From positions 1-64,000 of the forward strand of contig JAADIO010000005.1 in assembly GCA_013151235.1 (NCBI GenBank): a DNA stretch of 64,000 bases, given 5' to 3'. Positions within the stretch are counted from its first letter, which is position 1. Each line of letters starts with the position of its first letter. Position numbers and translations under genes: made by a program. The notes under the pieces were generated by a model. That model did not search any database. It was not told the origin of the DNA and worked only from the letters and a program-made list of their open reading frames with translations. The stretch is from Deltaproteobacteria bacterium. Its GTDB lineage: Bacteria > CG2-30-53-67. Of the stretch, positions 35,251 through 44,475 are shown one piece after another.

Positions 35251-36426
35251 TCACCCGACGGGGACCGCTTCTTTCTTCCCCGTATATTCCTTCACCAGTT
35301 CCAGGCCGATCACGTTACGCTGAATCTGGTTGGTCCCTTCGTAGATCTGAAGGATCTTGGCATCCCGCATCATCTTTTCCACCGGATACTCCCGCATGTA
35401 GCCGTACCCCCCCATGACCTGAACGGCATCCGTGGTCACGCGCATGGCCGTATCGGTAGCAAAGAGCTTCACCATCGCCGCTTCCTTGGAAAAGTTTTTC
35501 GGATTGCTGTCCATGAACTTACAGGTAGAATAAAGAAGCGACCGGGCCGCTTCGGTCTGGGTCGTCATATCGGCCAGCATATGCTGGATCGCCTGCTGGG
35601 CCACAATCGGCTTGCCGAACTGGACCCGGGTCTTGGCATAAACGACCGCCTCGTCGATCGCCCCCTGAGCCAGTCCCACTCCCTGGGCGGCAATGCCGGG
35701 ACGGGACTTGTCGAGGGTCTTCATGGCGACAATGAACCCCATCCCCTCCCGGGAAAGAAGATTCTTCGCCGGGACCCGGCAATCCTCAAAGATCAGCTCC
35801 CGAGTAGCGGAGGCCCGAATCCCCATCTTTTTTTCTTTCTTTCCGAACTTGAACCCCTCCATCCCCTTTTCAAGGATGAAGGCCGAGGCACCCCGGGCCC
35901 CGCGGGACCGGTCGGTCATGGCAATCACCGTATAGATATCCGCCTCCCCGCCGTTCGTAATCCACTGCTTGGTGCCATTCAGGATATAAGAATCTCCGTC
36001 TTTCACGGCCGTCGTCTGAATCCCGCCGGCATCGGACCCGGCGTTCGGCTCGGTCAGCCCGAAAGCCGCCAGGCTCTTACCCGACGCAATCCGGGGGAGA
36101 TAGGCTTCTTTCTGTTCTTCGTTTCCATAGAGGAGGATCGGATAGCAGCCGAGACCGCTCGCTGCAAAAGAGACCGAAACGGCAATACAGGCCCGGGAGA
36201 GCTGTTCGATGGCAATACAGTTTTCCAGTATCCCGCCTCCCATACCGCCGTATTCTTCAGGGATGTAGAGGCCGAACAGATCGGAATCAGCCAGGACATT
36301 TACGATTTCCCAGGGGAATTCCTCTTTTTCATCAAGTTTCGCCCGGACGGGGATCACCTTCTCTCGGGCGATCTGCGCGGCCAGGTCCCGGATCATCAAC
36401 TGTTCTTCCGTCAAAAAATAGTCCAT
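35251..36426 (-). CDS. Acyl-CoA dehydrogenase
   Basis: 391-residue flavoenzyme that oxidises acyl-CoA to enoyl-CoA or, in bifurcating complexes, reduces enoyl-CoA. Shows the ACAD signature GLTEPNAGSDAGGIQTTA (near 130) and TKQWITNGGEAD, and the C-terminal QVMGGYGYMREYPVEKMMRDAKILQIYEGTNQIQR with the catalytic Glu region. ATG at 36426 with GGGGAG upstream (a GTG one codon earlier is less likely). It forms a unit with etfB and the ferredoxin-etfA downstream, a carCDE-like order. It lies between fabH and fabD genes, which is unusual. Confidence 0.93.
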   Translation of the reverse strand: MDYFLTEEQLMIRDLAAQIAREKVIPVRAKLDEKEEFPWEIVNVLADSDLFGLYIPEEYGGMGGGILENCIAIEQLSRACIAVSVSFAASGLGCYPILLYGNEEQKEAYLPRIASGKSLAAFGLTEPNAGSDAGGIQTTAVKDGDSYILNGTKQWITNGGEADIYTVIAMTDRSRGARGASAFILEKGMEGFKFGKKEKKMGIRASATRELIFEDCRVPAKNLLSREGMGFIVAMKTLDKSRPGIAAQGVGLAQGAIDEAVVYAKTRVQFGKPIVAQQAIQHMLADMTTQTEAARSLLYSTCKFMDSNPKNFSKEAAMVKLFATDTAMRVTTDAVQVMGGYGYMREYPVEKMMRDAKILQIYEGTNQIQRNVIGLELVKEYTGKKEAVPVG

Positions 36427-36502
36427 CACTGTCTCCCCTGATCAACACCCGTTTTTTTGTGGCTGTTAGTAACATATTTTCATGTGTACAGTCAAACTTT
36501 TT

Positions 36503-36665
36503 ACGCAGCAGGCGGACTTTTTACGAGACCATCAAAGGTCCGGCAAAGGAAAAAGCTCCGAATGCAAGGCGCGAAGGTTTCGAGGAGTGAGGCATACTCG
36601 TTTGTACGTCACAGCAATCTCAGAACCCGACAAACGCAGCAGACGGACTTTTCTACAAAGCCGGC
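36503..36665 (-). repeat. Dispersed stop-adjacent repeat, copy C
   Basis: Body at 36551-36665 shares GAATGCAAGGCGCGAAGGTT and GCAGCAGACGGACTTTT with copies A and B. A second terminal copy (ACGCAGCAGGCGGACTTTTT then ACGAGACCATCA) lies at 36503-36534 in direct orientation. It abuts the fabH stop. Confidence 0.7.
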
Positions 36666-37645
36666 TACCATCGAACCATGGCGGAAGCCCAGGTCAGCCC
36701 CCCGCCGAAGGCCTCGAAGAGAATATGGTCCCCCTCATGCATCCGGCCCGCTGCGACGGCTTCATCAAGAGCGATTGGGATAGATGCCGCGGACGTATTC
36801 CCATAACGGTCGAGGTTTACCACGACCTTCTCCATCGGGAGCCCTAATCGTTTGGCCGTGGCGGAGATGATCCTGATATTAGCCTGATGGGGGACAAGAA
36901 GATCGACATCCCCACAGGTAAGCCCGTTCGCCTCCACTGCCTCCAGTACCGCCTCTTCAAGGGTTTTTACGGCCACCTTGAAAAGCTCGCTCCCCCGCAT
37001 CATCAGGTACTCGGCCTCGGTCTGGATCAGCTCCTCGGTAATCGGGTTTCTGGATCCCTTCTTCGCCACCATGAGCATGTCGGCATAAGTCCCGTCGGCA
37101 TGGAGATGGGTCGAGAGGATCCCTGATTCCCCCTCTTCCCCTTGCAGAAGAACCGCCCCGGCGCCGTCTCCGAAGAGAACACAGGTTGTCCGGTCCCGCC
37201 AGTCAAGAATCTTGGAGAACTTCTCGGCACCGATGACAAGTGCCCGTTTCACCGAACCGGCCCGGATAAACTGGTCGGCAATACCGAGACCGTAGATAAA
37301 ACCGGAACAGGCGGCGGAGATATCGAAGGCCGCGACTCCGCTGATCCCTAAACGGTGCTGAACAATACAGGCGGAGGAGGGAAAGGACATATCGGGTGTG
37401 GCCGTTGCCAGAATGATCAGGTCGATCGACGAAGGCGCAATCCCGGTCTTTTCCACCACGGACCGGGCGGCATGAGCGGCCATATCCGAGGTCGTCTCCT
37501 CTGTGGCGGCAATCCGTCGCTCCCGGATCCCCGTCCGGGTTCGGATCCATTCATCAGTCGTATCCACCCGTTTTTCCAGGTCGGCATTTGTCAGAACACG
37601 ATCGGGGAGATAACGCCCGGTTCCGATGATACGGCTTCTCAGCAT
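36665..37645 (-). CDS. fabH: 3-oxoacyl-ACP synthase III (FabH)
   Basis: Starts fatty-acid synthesis by condensing acetyl-CoA with malonyl-ACP. From the ATG at 37645 (AGGA five bases upstream) the protein is 326 residues, with Cys113 (ISAACSGFIYG), His253 (LVPHQANIRI) and Asn283 (RYGNTSAAS), the KAS III triad. A GTG one codon earlier is possible. It follows plsX, the usual plsX-fabH order. Confidence 0.96.
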   Translation of the reverse strand: MLRSRIIGTGRYLPDRVLTNADLEKRVDTTDEWIRTRTGIRERRIAATEETTSDMAAHAARSVVEKTGIAPSSIDLIILATATPDMSFPSSACIVQHRLGISGVAAFDISAACSGFIYGLGIADQFIRAGSVKRALVIGAEKFSKILDWRDRTTCVLFGDGAGAVLLQGEEGESGILSTHLHADGTYADMLMVAKKGSRNPITEELIQTEAEYLMMRGSELFKVAVKTLEEAVLEAVEANGLTCGDVDLLVPHQANIRIISATAKRLGLPMEKVVVNLDRYGNTSAASIPIALDEAVAAGRMHEGDHILFEAFGGGLTWASAMVRW

Positions 37646-37672
37646 CACGTTCCTAAGTGGTTTACAAGGGGC

Positions 37673-38710
37673 TTATTGAAAGATCACAGCGCCGGAGGAT
37701 CGCATCTCCCGAATGACGCCGTCAAACTGCTGCATGCCGCCGGCGATCTTCTCCGGGATCCCGTGCCTCACACACTCGCCGGCACCCCGAATGCCATTCA
37801 TGAGGGCCTTGACAGACGATCCGCCGTGGCTGATTATGACATTTCCGTTGATCCCGAGCAAAGGCGCCCCCCCGTACTCCGAATAGTCGAAACGTTTCCT
37901 GAAACGGGCAAAGGCCGGAGCAAGCAACGAATAGCCGATCTTCCGCCAACCGCTCGCTTCAATTTCGTCCCGCAGAACGATCCCCATGGCGGATGCAACC
38001 CCCTCGCTGATCTTCAGAGCGATATTCCCGACAAAGCCGTCACAGACAATCACGTCCACGTTCCCGTTATAGACATCCCGTCCTTCCACATTCCCGATGA
38101 AGTGGATCGGTAACGATTTTAACGTCTTCAGCACCTCCCGGGTCAGTTCCGTCCCCTTCATTTCCTCGGAACCTATGTTCAAAAGACCTACCGACGGGTT
38201 CTCCTTGCCGAGGATATGCCGGGCGTAGAGTTCGCCCATAATCGCAAACTGAATCAGATGGTAAGGCCGGGAATCGACATTGGCGCCGACATCAAGAATC
38301 AGAGAGACCCCCTTCACGTTCGGCAGCACGGTAGCGATCGCCGGCCGGTCCACACCGGGGACCGTGCGCAGGACGAACTGTGAGGTTGCCATAACGGCGC
38401 CGGTGTTGCCTGCACTCAAAAGAGCATCGGCGGCACCTTCCTTGACCAAATTCACGGCAAGACGGATCGATGAATTCTTTTTTTTACGGAGGGCTTCAAC
38501 GGGAGACTCGTCCATCCGGACAACTTGTTCCGCATGATGGATGGTGATGCCCAGACCGGAGATGCGGTACTGTTCCAACTCCTCTCCGATCTTGGCCTCA
38601 TCACCCACCAGGATGATCTCGTGTCCGAACTTCCCGGCGGCAAGAACAGCGCCCTCTACCACCCGTTGCGGAGCATAATCTCCGCCCATGGCATCGACGG
38701 CAATTTTCAA
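37673..38710 (-). CDS. plsX: Phosphate acyltransferase PlsX
   Basis: Makes acyl-phosphate from acyl-ACP for phospholipid synthesis. 345 residues beginning KIAVDAMGGDYAP, the family signature, with the middle region ADALLSAGNTGAVMATSQF. Start is TTG at 38710 with GGGGAA upstream. It is part of the rpmF-plsX-fabH string. A TATAAT sequence (38725-38730, minus strand) lies just ahead and might be an extra promoter. Confidence 0.95.
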   Translation of the reverse strand: MKIAVDAMGGDYAPQRVVEGAVLAAGKFGHEIILVGDEAKIGEELEQYRISGLGITIHHAEQVVRMDESPVEALRKKKNSSIRLAVNLVKEGAADALLSAGNTGAVMATSQFVLRTVPGVDRPAIATVLPNVKGVSLILDVGANVDSRPYHLIQFAIMGELYARHILGKENPSVGLLNIGSEEMKGTELTREVLKTLKSLPIHFIGNVEGRDVYNGNVDVIVCDGFVGNIALKISEGVASAMGIVLRDEIEASGWRKIGYSLLAPAFARFRKRFDYSEYGGAPLLGINGNVIISHGGSSVKALMNGIRGAGECVRHGIPEKIAGGMQQFDGVIREMRSSGAVIFQ

Positions 38711-38741
38711 TGGTTCCCCAGAATATTATAAAACGTGAAGG

Positions 38742-38770
38742 CACAGACGGACTTCTTGCAAAACCGCAAG
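38742..38770 (-). repeat. Fragment of the dispersed repeat after rpmF
   Basis: CACAGACGGACTTCTTGCAA and a following AACCGC match the repeat terminus. It lies 2 bp after the rpmF stop. Confidence 0.55.
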
Positions 38771-38772
38771 TG

Positions 38773-38955
38773 TTATACCTCTTCGACAGCGATGACCTCT
38801 CGTCCCTTGTAGTGTCCGCAATTCGGGCAGACATAATGGGGCAGTTTCGGCTCCCGGCATTTCGGGCAGAGCGACAGGGATGCCGTTTTTGCCTTGATAT
38901 GAGTCCTTCGCTGGTCACGACGCATCTTCGATTTTCTTCGTGTCGGTACGGCCAT
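38773..38955 (-). CDS. rpmF: Ribosomal protein L32
   Basis: 60-residue large-subunit protein. Begins MAVPTRRKSKMRRDQRRTH and carries four zinc-ligand cysteines, Cys30-x2-Cys33 and Cys43-x2-Cys46 (CPKC, CPNC). The start at 38955 has GGAGAGG upstream. Order DUF177-rpmF-plsX-fabH is typical of many bacteria. Confidence 0.97.
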   Translation of the reverse strand: MAVPTRRKSKMRRDQRRTHIKAKTASLSLCPKCREPKLPHYVCPNCGHYKGREVIAVEEV

Positions 38956-38960
38956 AATCT

Positions 38961-39491
38961 TTACCTCTCCTGATCCTTGTTGAGCAGTTCTTTTAATATT
39001 GCCAGACGGGGGTCCGTAACCGCCGGCGCACAACCGCACTCGCGGCGATTCCGGTTTTCACCGCATTGCGGGCAGATCCCGCGACAAGCCTCCCGGCACA
39101 GGGGCTGAGCAGGAAGAATCTCCGCCACCTGCCCCATGAGCAACTCATCGATATCGATCTCTCCGCCGCTGTAGTACAGGACATCCATCTCGTCGGCAAC
39201 AAGCTCCACCTCGCCCCGCTGCCGCACTTCGGAGGCCGGACGATATTCCACATCAAAGGCCGCATCTTCCGTAAAACCGAAGGGGGCAAGACAGCGGCCG
39301 CATTGCAGGGTCAGCTTCGTCCGGATCTTCCCCGAAACGTTCACCGATTCTTCCACCCGGCTGAAAACGAGATGGGCGCGAATCTTCTCTTCAAAATGCA
39401 GATCCGGATCATTGGCAAAGAGCCGGTTCCCGTCCTCTTCCACCTCAACCCGTAATCCCTCCGAAGAGATCTCTCCAATGCAAACCTTCAT
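38961..39491 (-). CDS. DUF177/YceD-family protein
   Basis: 176 residues from the ATG at 39491 (GGGAAAG upstream). Has the LQCGRCLAPF motif (near 60) and a C-terminal Cys-rich tail with CREACRGICPQCG-type spacing, as in YceD homologues. In plants and bacteria YceD has been linked to 23S rRNA accumulation; the role here is presumed to be related to ribosome assembly with rpmF, 5 bp downstream. First gene of the lipid-synthesis operon, with a near-consensus promoter. Confidence 0.85.
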   Translation of the reverse strand: MKVCIGEISSEGLRVEVEEDGNRLFANDPDLHFEEKIRAHLVFSRVEESVNVSGKIRTKLTLQCGRCLAPFGFTEDAAFDVEYRPASEVRQRGEVELVADEMDVLYYSGGEIDIDELLMGQVAEILPAQPLCREACRGICPQCGENRNRRECGCAPAVTDPRLAILKELLNKDQER

Positions 39492-39613
39492 GTGGATCTT
39501 TCCCTTGGACATCAGGGAATATTCATGAAAACAGGGCCTTCGGAAGACGGACCGCCGCCCTCAATAATGTCGTGGCGCATCCCGAAAGACCCTGTCCACT
39601 GCTAAAGTTATTT

Positions 39614-39642
39614 AATATACTGAGTCACCGGAGGAATGTCAA
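39614..39642 (-). promoter_or_regulatory. Near-consensus sigma-70 promoter for the DUF177-rpmF-plsX-fabH operon
   Basis: TTGACA, 17-bp spacer, TATATT on the minus strand, about 120 bp upstream of the DUF177 start. Confidence 0.75.
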
Positions 39643-39739
39643 GGGGAAATTTCTCCCGAAAACCACGCCTAACCTCATGTAATCACAAAGAAATCATCAA
39701 TTTAAGATAAGGATACGGACTCCTTGAGAATGCAGGAAT

Positions 39740-40414
39740 CTATGTGGCGTCGGTATGACGAATGATCTTCCCTTCCACCATGTAGACGACCATCTCCGCT
39801 ATATTGGTGGCATGATCGGCGATCCGCTCAAGGTACTTGGCAACGAATATGGTATTCGTCGCCCTTGTAATACTCGCCGGATCTTCAATCATATAAGTCA
39901 GCAGCTCGCGAAGAATCTGCTTGTTCAACTCATCAATTGCGTCATCCCCGCCGCAGACGGCATAAGCGAGGCGGGTATCGTGATGCACGAACGCATCAAG
40001 GGCATCTTTCAACATACGCTGCGCCATCTCGGCCATCCGGGGAATATCGATATAGGGCTTCAACCGGGACTCCCGGTTCAGCTCCAGAGTCCGTTCGGCG
40101 ATATTAACCGCCTCATCGGCAATCCGCTCGATATCGGTGCTGATCTTCAGAGCCGTGGTCAGGAACCGGAGATCCCGTGCCGCCGGCTGCCGGAGTGCCA
40201 GGATCCGGATCGCCAGCTCGTCGATCTCCACCTCCAGACGATCACAGTCCGGGTCCCGGTCGATCACCTCCCCCGCAAGGCCCGAGTCCCTTTTCCGCAA
40301 CGCCCGGATCGAATCCCGGATCATTTCCTCAGCAAGCCCTCCCATGTAGAGCAGCTTTTCCTTGAGCTGCGACAGATCCTGGTTGAACTGCTGGGAGGTG
40401 TGCTGGATATCCAT
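39740..40414 (-). CDS. phoU: Phosphate transport regulator PhoU
   Basis: 224-residue, all-helical protein of two three-helix bundles that couples the Pst transporter to PhoR and represses the Pho response when phosphate is plentiful. Shows the two E/D-x-x-A-D/N-x-A-x-x-V-type metal/interaction segments (ERIADEAVNIAER and ERIADHATNIAEMVVYM). The start has GAGGAG. It ends the pstSCAB-phoU gene string, a standard order. Confidence 0.96.
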   Translation of the reverse strand: MDIQHTSQQFNQDLSQLKEKLLYMGGLAEEMIRDSIRALRKRDSGLAGEVIDRDPDCDRLEVEIDELAIRILALRQPAARDLRFLTTALKISTDIERIADEAVNIAERTLELNRESRLKPYIDIPRMAEMAQRMLKDALDAFVHHDTRLAYAVCGGDDAIDELNKQILRELLTYMIEDPASITRATNTIFVAKYLERIADHATNIAEMVVYMVEGKIIRHTDAT

Positions 40415-40455
40415 GTAAACTCCTCTGAATTTTCAAGTTTCTCAAGAACGGTTCC

Positions 40456-41226
40456 CTACCCGAAACGGCCCGTGATATAGTCCTCCGTCCTCTTCTCCCC
40501 CGGCCGGGTGAAGATCACATCCGTTTCACCGAATTCTACCAGTTCTCCCATGTAAAAGAAACCGGTATAATCAGAGACGCGGGCCGCCTGCTGCATGTTA
40601 TGGGTCACAATCACGATTGTGTAGTTGACCTTCAGCTCGTCGATCAGCTCTTCGATCCGGATCGTCGCCACCGGATCGAGCGCGGAACAGGGCTCATCCA
40701 TCAGAATCACCTCCGGTTCCGTGGCCACCGCCCGGGCGATGCAAAGACGCTGCTGCTGCCCCCCGGAGAGCGCCGTCGCTGATTTCCCGAGCTGGTCTTT
40801 GACCTCCTCCCAGAGGGCCGACTGTTTCAGCGCCCGTTCCACCCGGCCATCGAGTTCTCCCCGGTTTCCGATCCCCTTCAGCTTCAGGCCGTAGGCGACG
40901 TTGTCATAGATCTTCATCGGAAAGGGGGTGGGCCGCTGAAAGACCATCCCCACCTTCATCCGAAGTTCGATGGGATCTACGGACGGGTCGAGGACATTGA
41001 CCCCGTCGATGAGGACCTCCCCCGTGGCCCGGTGTCCCCGGTAGAGTTCGAACATCCGGTTGTAGGTCCGGATGTGGGTCGACTTCCCGCACCCGGAGGG
41101 ACCGATGAAGGCGGTCACCCGGTTTTCGGCGATGTCGAGGGTGTTCCCCCTGAGTACGTGGTGATCCCCGTAGTAGAAATGAAGATCCCTCACGGAGATC
41201 TTGATCCTGTCATTCTTCGCGGACAA
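40456..41226 (-). CDS. pstB: Phosphate ABC transporter ATPase PstB
   Basis: 256-residue ATPase of the high-affinity phosphate importer. Walker [10 protein letters not shown], signature LSGGQQQRL and Walker [13 protein letters not shown] are visible. I chose the TTG at 41226: it has a GGAGG site seven bases ahead and begins 1 bp after pstA. A TTG at 41244 would put the ribosome site inside the coding frame. Confidence 0.96.
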   Translation of the reverse strand: MSAKNDRIKISVRDLHFYYGDHHVLRGNTLDIAENRVTAFIGPSGCGKSTHIRTYNRMFELYRGHRATGEVLIDGVNVLDPSVDPIELRMKVGMVFQRPTPFPMKIYDNVAYGLKLKGIGNRGELDGRVERALKQSALWEEVKDQLGKSATALSGGQQQRLCIARAVATEPEVILMDEPCSALDPVATIRIEELIDELKVNYTIVIVTHNMQQAARVSDYTGFFYMGELVEFGETDVIFTRPGEKRTEDYITGRFG

Positions 41227-41227
41227 A

Positions 41228-42073
41228 TTACTTCCTCCTGCCAAGGATGAACCGTGCGCTTACCGTAAAAAGAAGCACGCCGAAAGTGATGAGAAGCGCA
41301 CCGCCCCATGCCATGGTCTGCCAGTCCTCGTACGGCGACATGGCATAGTTGAAAATCGTCACCGTGAGGTTCGCCATCGGTTCATTTAACGAATGGCTCC
41401 AGTACGGACTGTTCAGCGCCGTGAAGAGCAGCGGCGCCGTCTCGCCGGAGACCCGCGCCACGGCGAGCATCACGCCGGTGATGATCCCGGACCCGGCGCC
41501 CCGCAGGACTACATCGAAGGTCATCTTCCAGTAGGGAGCGCCCAGGGCCAGGGCCGCCTCCCGCAGATCATCCGGGACGAGCTTGAGCATCTCTTCGGTC
41601 GTCCGGGTCACCACGGGAAGCATGATGATCGCGAGCGCAAGGGCCCCGGAATAACCGGAAAAGGACCCCGTCCGGACGACCACAAGGGTGTAGACGAAGA
41701 TACCGATCACAATGGAGGGTGCACTCATCAAGATATCGGAACAGAAACGAACGGAGACCCCGAAGAGGTTCGTCCGCCCGAACTCCGCCAAGTAGATCCC
41801 GGCGAAAATGCCGACGGTAACACCGATCACCGTGGCCAGGGCCGTGATCATAAGCGTCCCGACAATGGCGTTGGCCAGTCCGCCGCCCGGGATCCCCGGC
41901 GGCGAGGGGAGTTCGGTGAAGAAGGACCCGTTGATGGCCGGAAGGCCGCGAAGCAGGATCACCGTCAGGATCCACACGAGGGCGACGAGCCCCGTCAGCC
42001 CCGCGAAGGCTGAAAAAAGAAATACCGCTCGATTGACCCACCGGCGCACACGGAGGGCATGTCGCAGACTCAT
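41228..42073 (-). CDS. pstA: Phosphate ABC transporter permease PstA
   Basis: 281-residue inner-membrane permease with about six helices and the EAA-type cytoplasmic loop ([30 protein letters not shown]). The start at 42073 (GGAGGGGAG upstream) overlaps the pstC stop by 4 bp (ATGA), so the two are coupled. A longer frame to 42109 would overlap further. Confidence 0.95.
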   Translation of the reverse strand: MSLRHALRVRRWVNRAVFLFSAFAGLTGLVALVWILTVILLRGLPAINGSFFTELPSPPGIPGGGLANAIVGTLMITALATVIGVTVGIFAGIYLAEFGRTNLFGVSVRFCSDILMSAPSIVIGIFVYTLVVVRTGSFSGYSGALALAIIMLPVVTRTTEEMLKLVPDDLREAALALGAPYWKMTFDVVLRGAGSGIITGVMLAVARVSGETAPLLFTALNSPYWSHSLNEPMANLTVTIFNYAMSPYEDWQTMAWGGALLITFGVLLFTVSARFILGRRK

Positions 42074-43110
42074 CGGCTCCCCTCCTTCCCGGTGATCCGC
42101 TTCAGCCAAAGCTGGGATGCCGCCAGAACCAGGAAAGTTATGAGGAAGAGGATCAGCCCTAATTCCACGAGGGAACTGAGATAGACCGGCCCCGATGCCT
42201 CGGTGAACTCGTTGGCCAGCGTGGAGGCAATGGTATTCCCTGCGGAGAAGAGTGACAGCGAAAGGGTATGGCTGTTTCCGATCACAAAGGTCACCGCCAT
42301 GGTCTCACCCAGCGCCCGGCCTAACCCCAAGAAGAGCGCCCCGACAAGCCCCCGCATCCCGTAGGGGATGACGATATCCCGGGTCACCTCCCAGGTGGTA
42401 CTCCCCATGCCGTAGGCCGACTCCTTCAAAAGATCGGGGACCATGAGAAATATGTCACGCGCAACCGAGGTCAGAAAGGGAAGGATCATCAAGGCCAGGA
42501 TGATGGCGGCGGTGAGCATCCCGATCCCCATCGGCGGACCTTTGAAAAAGGGGAGGAAACCCGCATGTCTCCCCAACCATGGCTCAACATGATCGGCCAT
42601 GATCGGGACGAAGATGAAGAGCCCCCACATCCCGTAGATAATGCTCGGAATCGCAGCAAGGAGTTCCACGGCAGTACCTATGACCTTCTGCAGAAAGGGG
42701 GGCGCCATCTCTACGAGAAAGAGGGCGATGCCGAGACTTAAGGGGAGAGCGATCATCATGGCAAGGAGAGTGGAAACCACGGTCCCGAAGATCGGCACAA
42801 GCGCCCCGAAATCCTGGGTCACCGGATTCCACGCATCGGAAACCAGAAAGTGCCAGCCGAACTTCTCCAGGGAAAGACGGGAGTTTTGCCAGAGTTCAAA
42901 GAGAATCCCGGCCATGAGAAGGAGAATCAGGGCGGCGAAGAAGGCCGTGAGAAAACGGAAGAGGGGATCGAGCCTCCCCGCCCGGACGGCCGGGATGGAT
43001 CCACGATCGACGGATGCGATAGAAGGTTCCGCAGAGAAGACCTCCCGCCGGGAGAGCCGATCACCCCAGGCTTCTACTTCTTTTTCTGCTCTCCGATCCA
43101 GACCGGCCAT
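42070..43110 (-). CDS. pstC: Phosphate ABC transporter permease PstC
   Basis: 346-residue permease; the first 55 residues are hydrophilic, then about six membrane helices and the EAA-like loop (KESAYGMGSTTWEVTRDIVIP). It is longer than E. coli PstC by an N-terminal cytosolic extension of about 20-25 residues. Ribosome site AAGGG, eight bases upstream. Separated from pstS by a 223-bp gap with a stable hairpin. Confidence 0.95.
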   Translation of the reverse strand: MAGLDRRAEKEVEAWGDRLSRREVFSAEPSIASVDRGSIPAVRAGRLDPLFRFLTAFFAALILLLMAGILFELWQNSRLSLEKFGWHFLVSDAWNPVTQDFGALVPIFGTVVSTLLAMMIALPLSLGIALFLVEMAPPFLQKVIGTAVELLAAIPSIIYGMWGLFIFVPIMADHVEPWLGRHAGFLPFFKGPPMGIGMLTAAIILALMILPFLTSVARDIFLMVPDLLKESAYGMGSTTWEVTRDIVIPYGMRGLVGALFLGLGRALGETMAVTFVIGNSHTLSLSLFSAGNTIASTLANEFTEASGPVYLSSLVELGLILFLITFLVLAASQLWLKRITGKEGSR

Positions 43111-43259
43111 AAGCGACCCTTCACTCCCTCACCTGAAATCTCTCTCCTGTGAGATCATCTGATGAAGAGTAAAAAATATCAGCAACGGGTTGTAGAGGGG
43201 ACATCTTAAGAAATGGCCCGCACCACTCGTTGAAATTCATATTATGCACTACTTACAAT

Positions 43260-43284
43260 CCCCTCTTTCCCCCTTCAAGAGGGG
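43260..43284. promoter_or_regulatory. Hairpin in the pstS-pstC gap
   Basis: CCCCTCTT pairs with AAGAGGGG around a 9-base loop. A second G/C-rich complementary stretch follows (43289-43310). It lies about 150 bp before pstC and 50 bp after pstS, so it may stabilise or terminate the pstS transcript. Similar CCCCTCTT-rich repeats are widespread in bacteria. Confidence 0.5.
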
Positions 43285-43333
43285 AAAACCCCGGAAGGGA
43301 GGGGGGATTTCCGTACGGCAAAGGGGGCTGCAA

Positions 43334-44395
43334 CTACGGCCAGACACTCTCCCCCCCTGCGCGCAGGCGTTCGCCCCAGCTCTCCTCCATGAGGGATACG
43401 ACATTGTCCGGCATCGGGACATAGTAGAGTCCAAGCGCTGCATTCCTCCCCTTCCGGTAACACCAGTCGAAGAATTTCAGGAGCGCAACCGCTTTCTCTT
43501 TGTCCCGCTGTTCCCTGTGAAGCAGGATGAAGGAGGCGCCGGTAATCGGCCAGCTATCCATCCCCGGCTGGTCGGTCAGGACGAGATAGTACCCTTTCGC
43601 ACCCGCCCAGTCGGCGTTCGCGGCCGCGGCCCGGAAGCTCTTCCCGGTCGGCTCCACGAAACGACCGGCCCTGTTTTCAAGCGCAACGTGAGTCATCCGG
43701 TTCTGCAGGGCATAAGCATATTCCACGTAACCGATGGCGCCCGGGATTCTTTTTACGTACGCGGCCACCCCTTCATTGCCTTTACCGCCGATCCCGGCGG
43801 GCCACTGGAGCGCCTTGCCGAAGCCGATCCGCGCATGCCATTCCGGCGCCGTCTTATCAAGGTAGTTGGAAAAGATCCAGGTCGTGCCCGATCCGTCCGA
43901 ACGGTGAACCACGGTAATTCCCCTTGCCGGGAGATCAAGACCCGGGTTGATCTTCTTCAGGGCGGCATCGTTCCACTGCGTGATCTTTCCGAGGAAGATA
44001 TCGGCCAGAAGTCCGGGGGTCAGTTTCAGGGCGCCCGGGACGACACCGTCGAGATGCACGACAGGGACCACCCCGCCGACCACCATCGGGAACTGGATCA
44101 ATCCGGATGACTCGAGTTCCTCCGACTTCAGGGGGGCATCCGATGCGCCGAAATCTACGGAATTCGCCTTGATCTGGCGGATCCCGCCGCCGGAACCGAT
44201 CGACTGGTAATTAATCCGGACGCCGGTCTCTTTATGATAGAGGTAAGCCCATTTCGCATAGATGGGATAGGGAAAACTCGCCCCGGCGCCGTTTATGGTC
44301 TTTGTGCCTGCTGTAACGATTGTCGGCTGACAGAGCAAGACAACCATCAGCACAAGGACGATCACCCGCAACATTCTCATCAGAGTCTTTTGCAT
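43334..44395 (-). CDS. pstS: Periplasmic phosphate-binding protein PstS
   Basis: 353-residue exported phosphate receptor. Signal peptide (1-30) with hydrophobic LRVIVLVLMVVLLCQPTIV, then the mature start with AGASFPYPIYAKW, the IGSGGGIRQI phosphate loop, VDFGASDAPL and RSDGSGTTWIF. The start at 44395 has GAGGAG eight bases upstream; a frame from 44431 would lack it. Highly expressed PstS is expected to need separation from pstC by a hairpin. Confidence 0.95.
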   Translation of the reverse strand: MQKTLMRMLRVIVLVLMVVLLCQPTIVTAGTKTINGAGASFPYPIYAKWAYLYHKETGVRINYQSIGSGGGIRQIKANSVDFGASDAPLKSEELESSGLIQFPMVVGGVVPVVHLDGVVPGALKLTPGLLADIFLGKITQWNDAALKKINPGLDLPARGITVVHRSDGSGTTWIFSNYLDKTAPEWHARIGFGKALQWPAGIGGKGNEGVAAYVKRIPGAIGYVEYAYALQNRMTHVALENRAGRFVEPTGKSFRAAAANADWAGAKGYYLVLTDQPGMDSWPITGASFILLHREQRDKEKAVALLKFFDWCYRKGRNAALGLYYVPMPDNVVSLMEESWGERLRAGGESVWP

Positions 44396-44447
44396 CTTTT
44401 TTCTCCTCACAGTTTGCATTTTATTTCTCAATTGTTAGAGTTTTGTT

Positions 44448-44475
44448 AGCAGACGAACTTTTTGTAAAGCCGTCA
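44448..44475 (-). repeat. Fragment of the dispersed repeat after the porin gene
   Basis: AGCAGACGAACTTTTTGTAA then AGCCGTCA; the last three bases are the TGA stop of the porin gene (minus strand), as at fabG. Confidence 0.6.
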
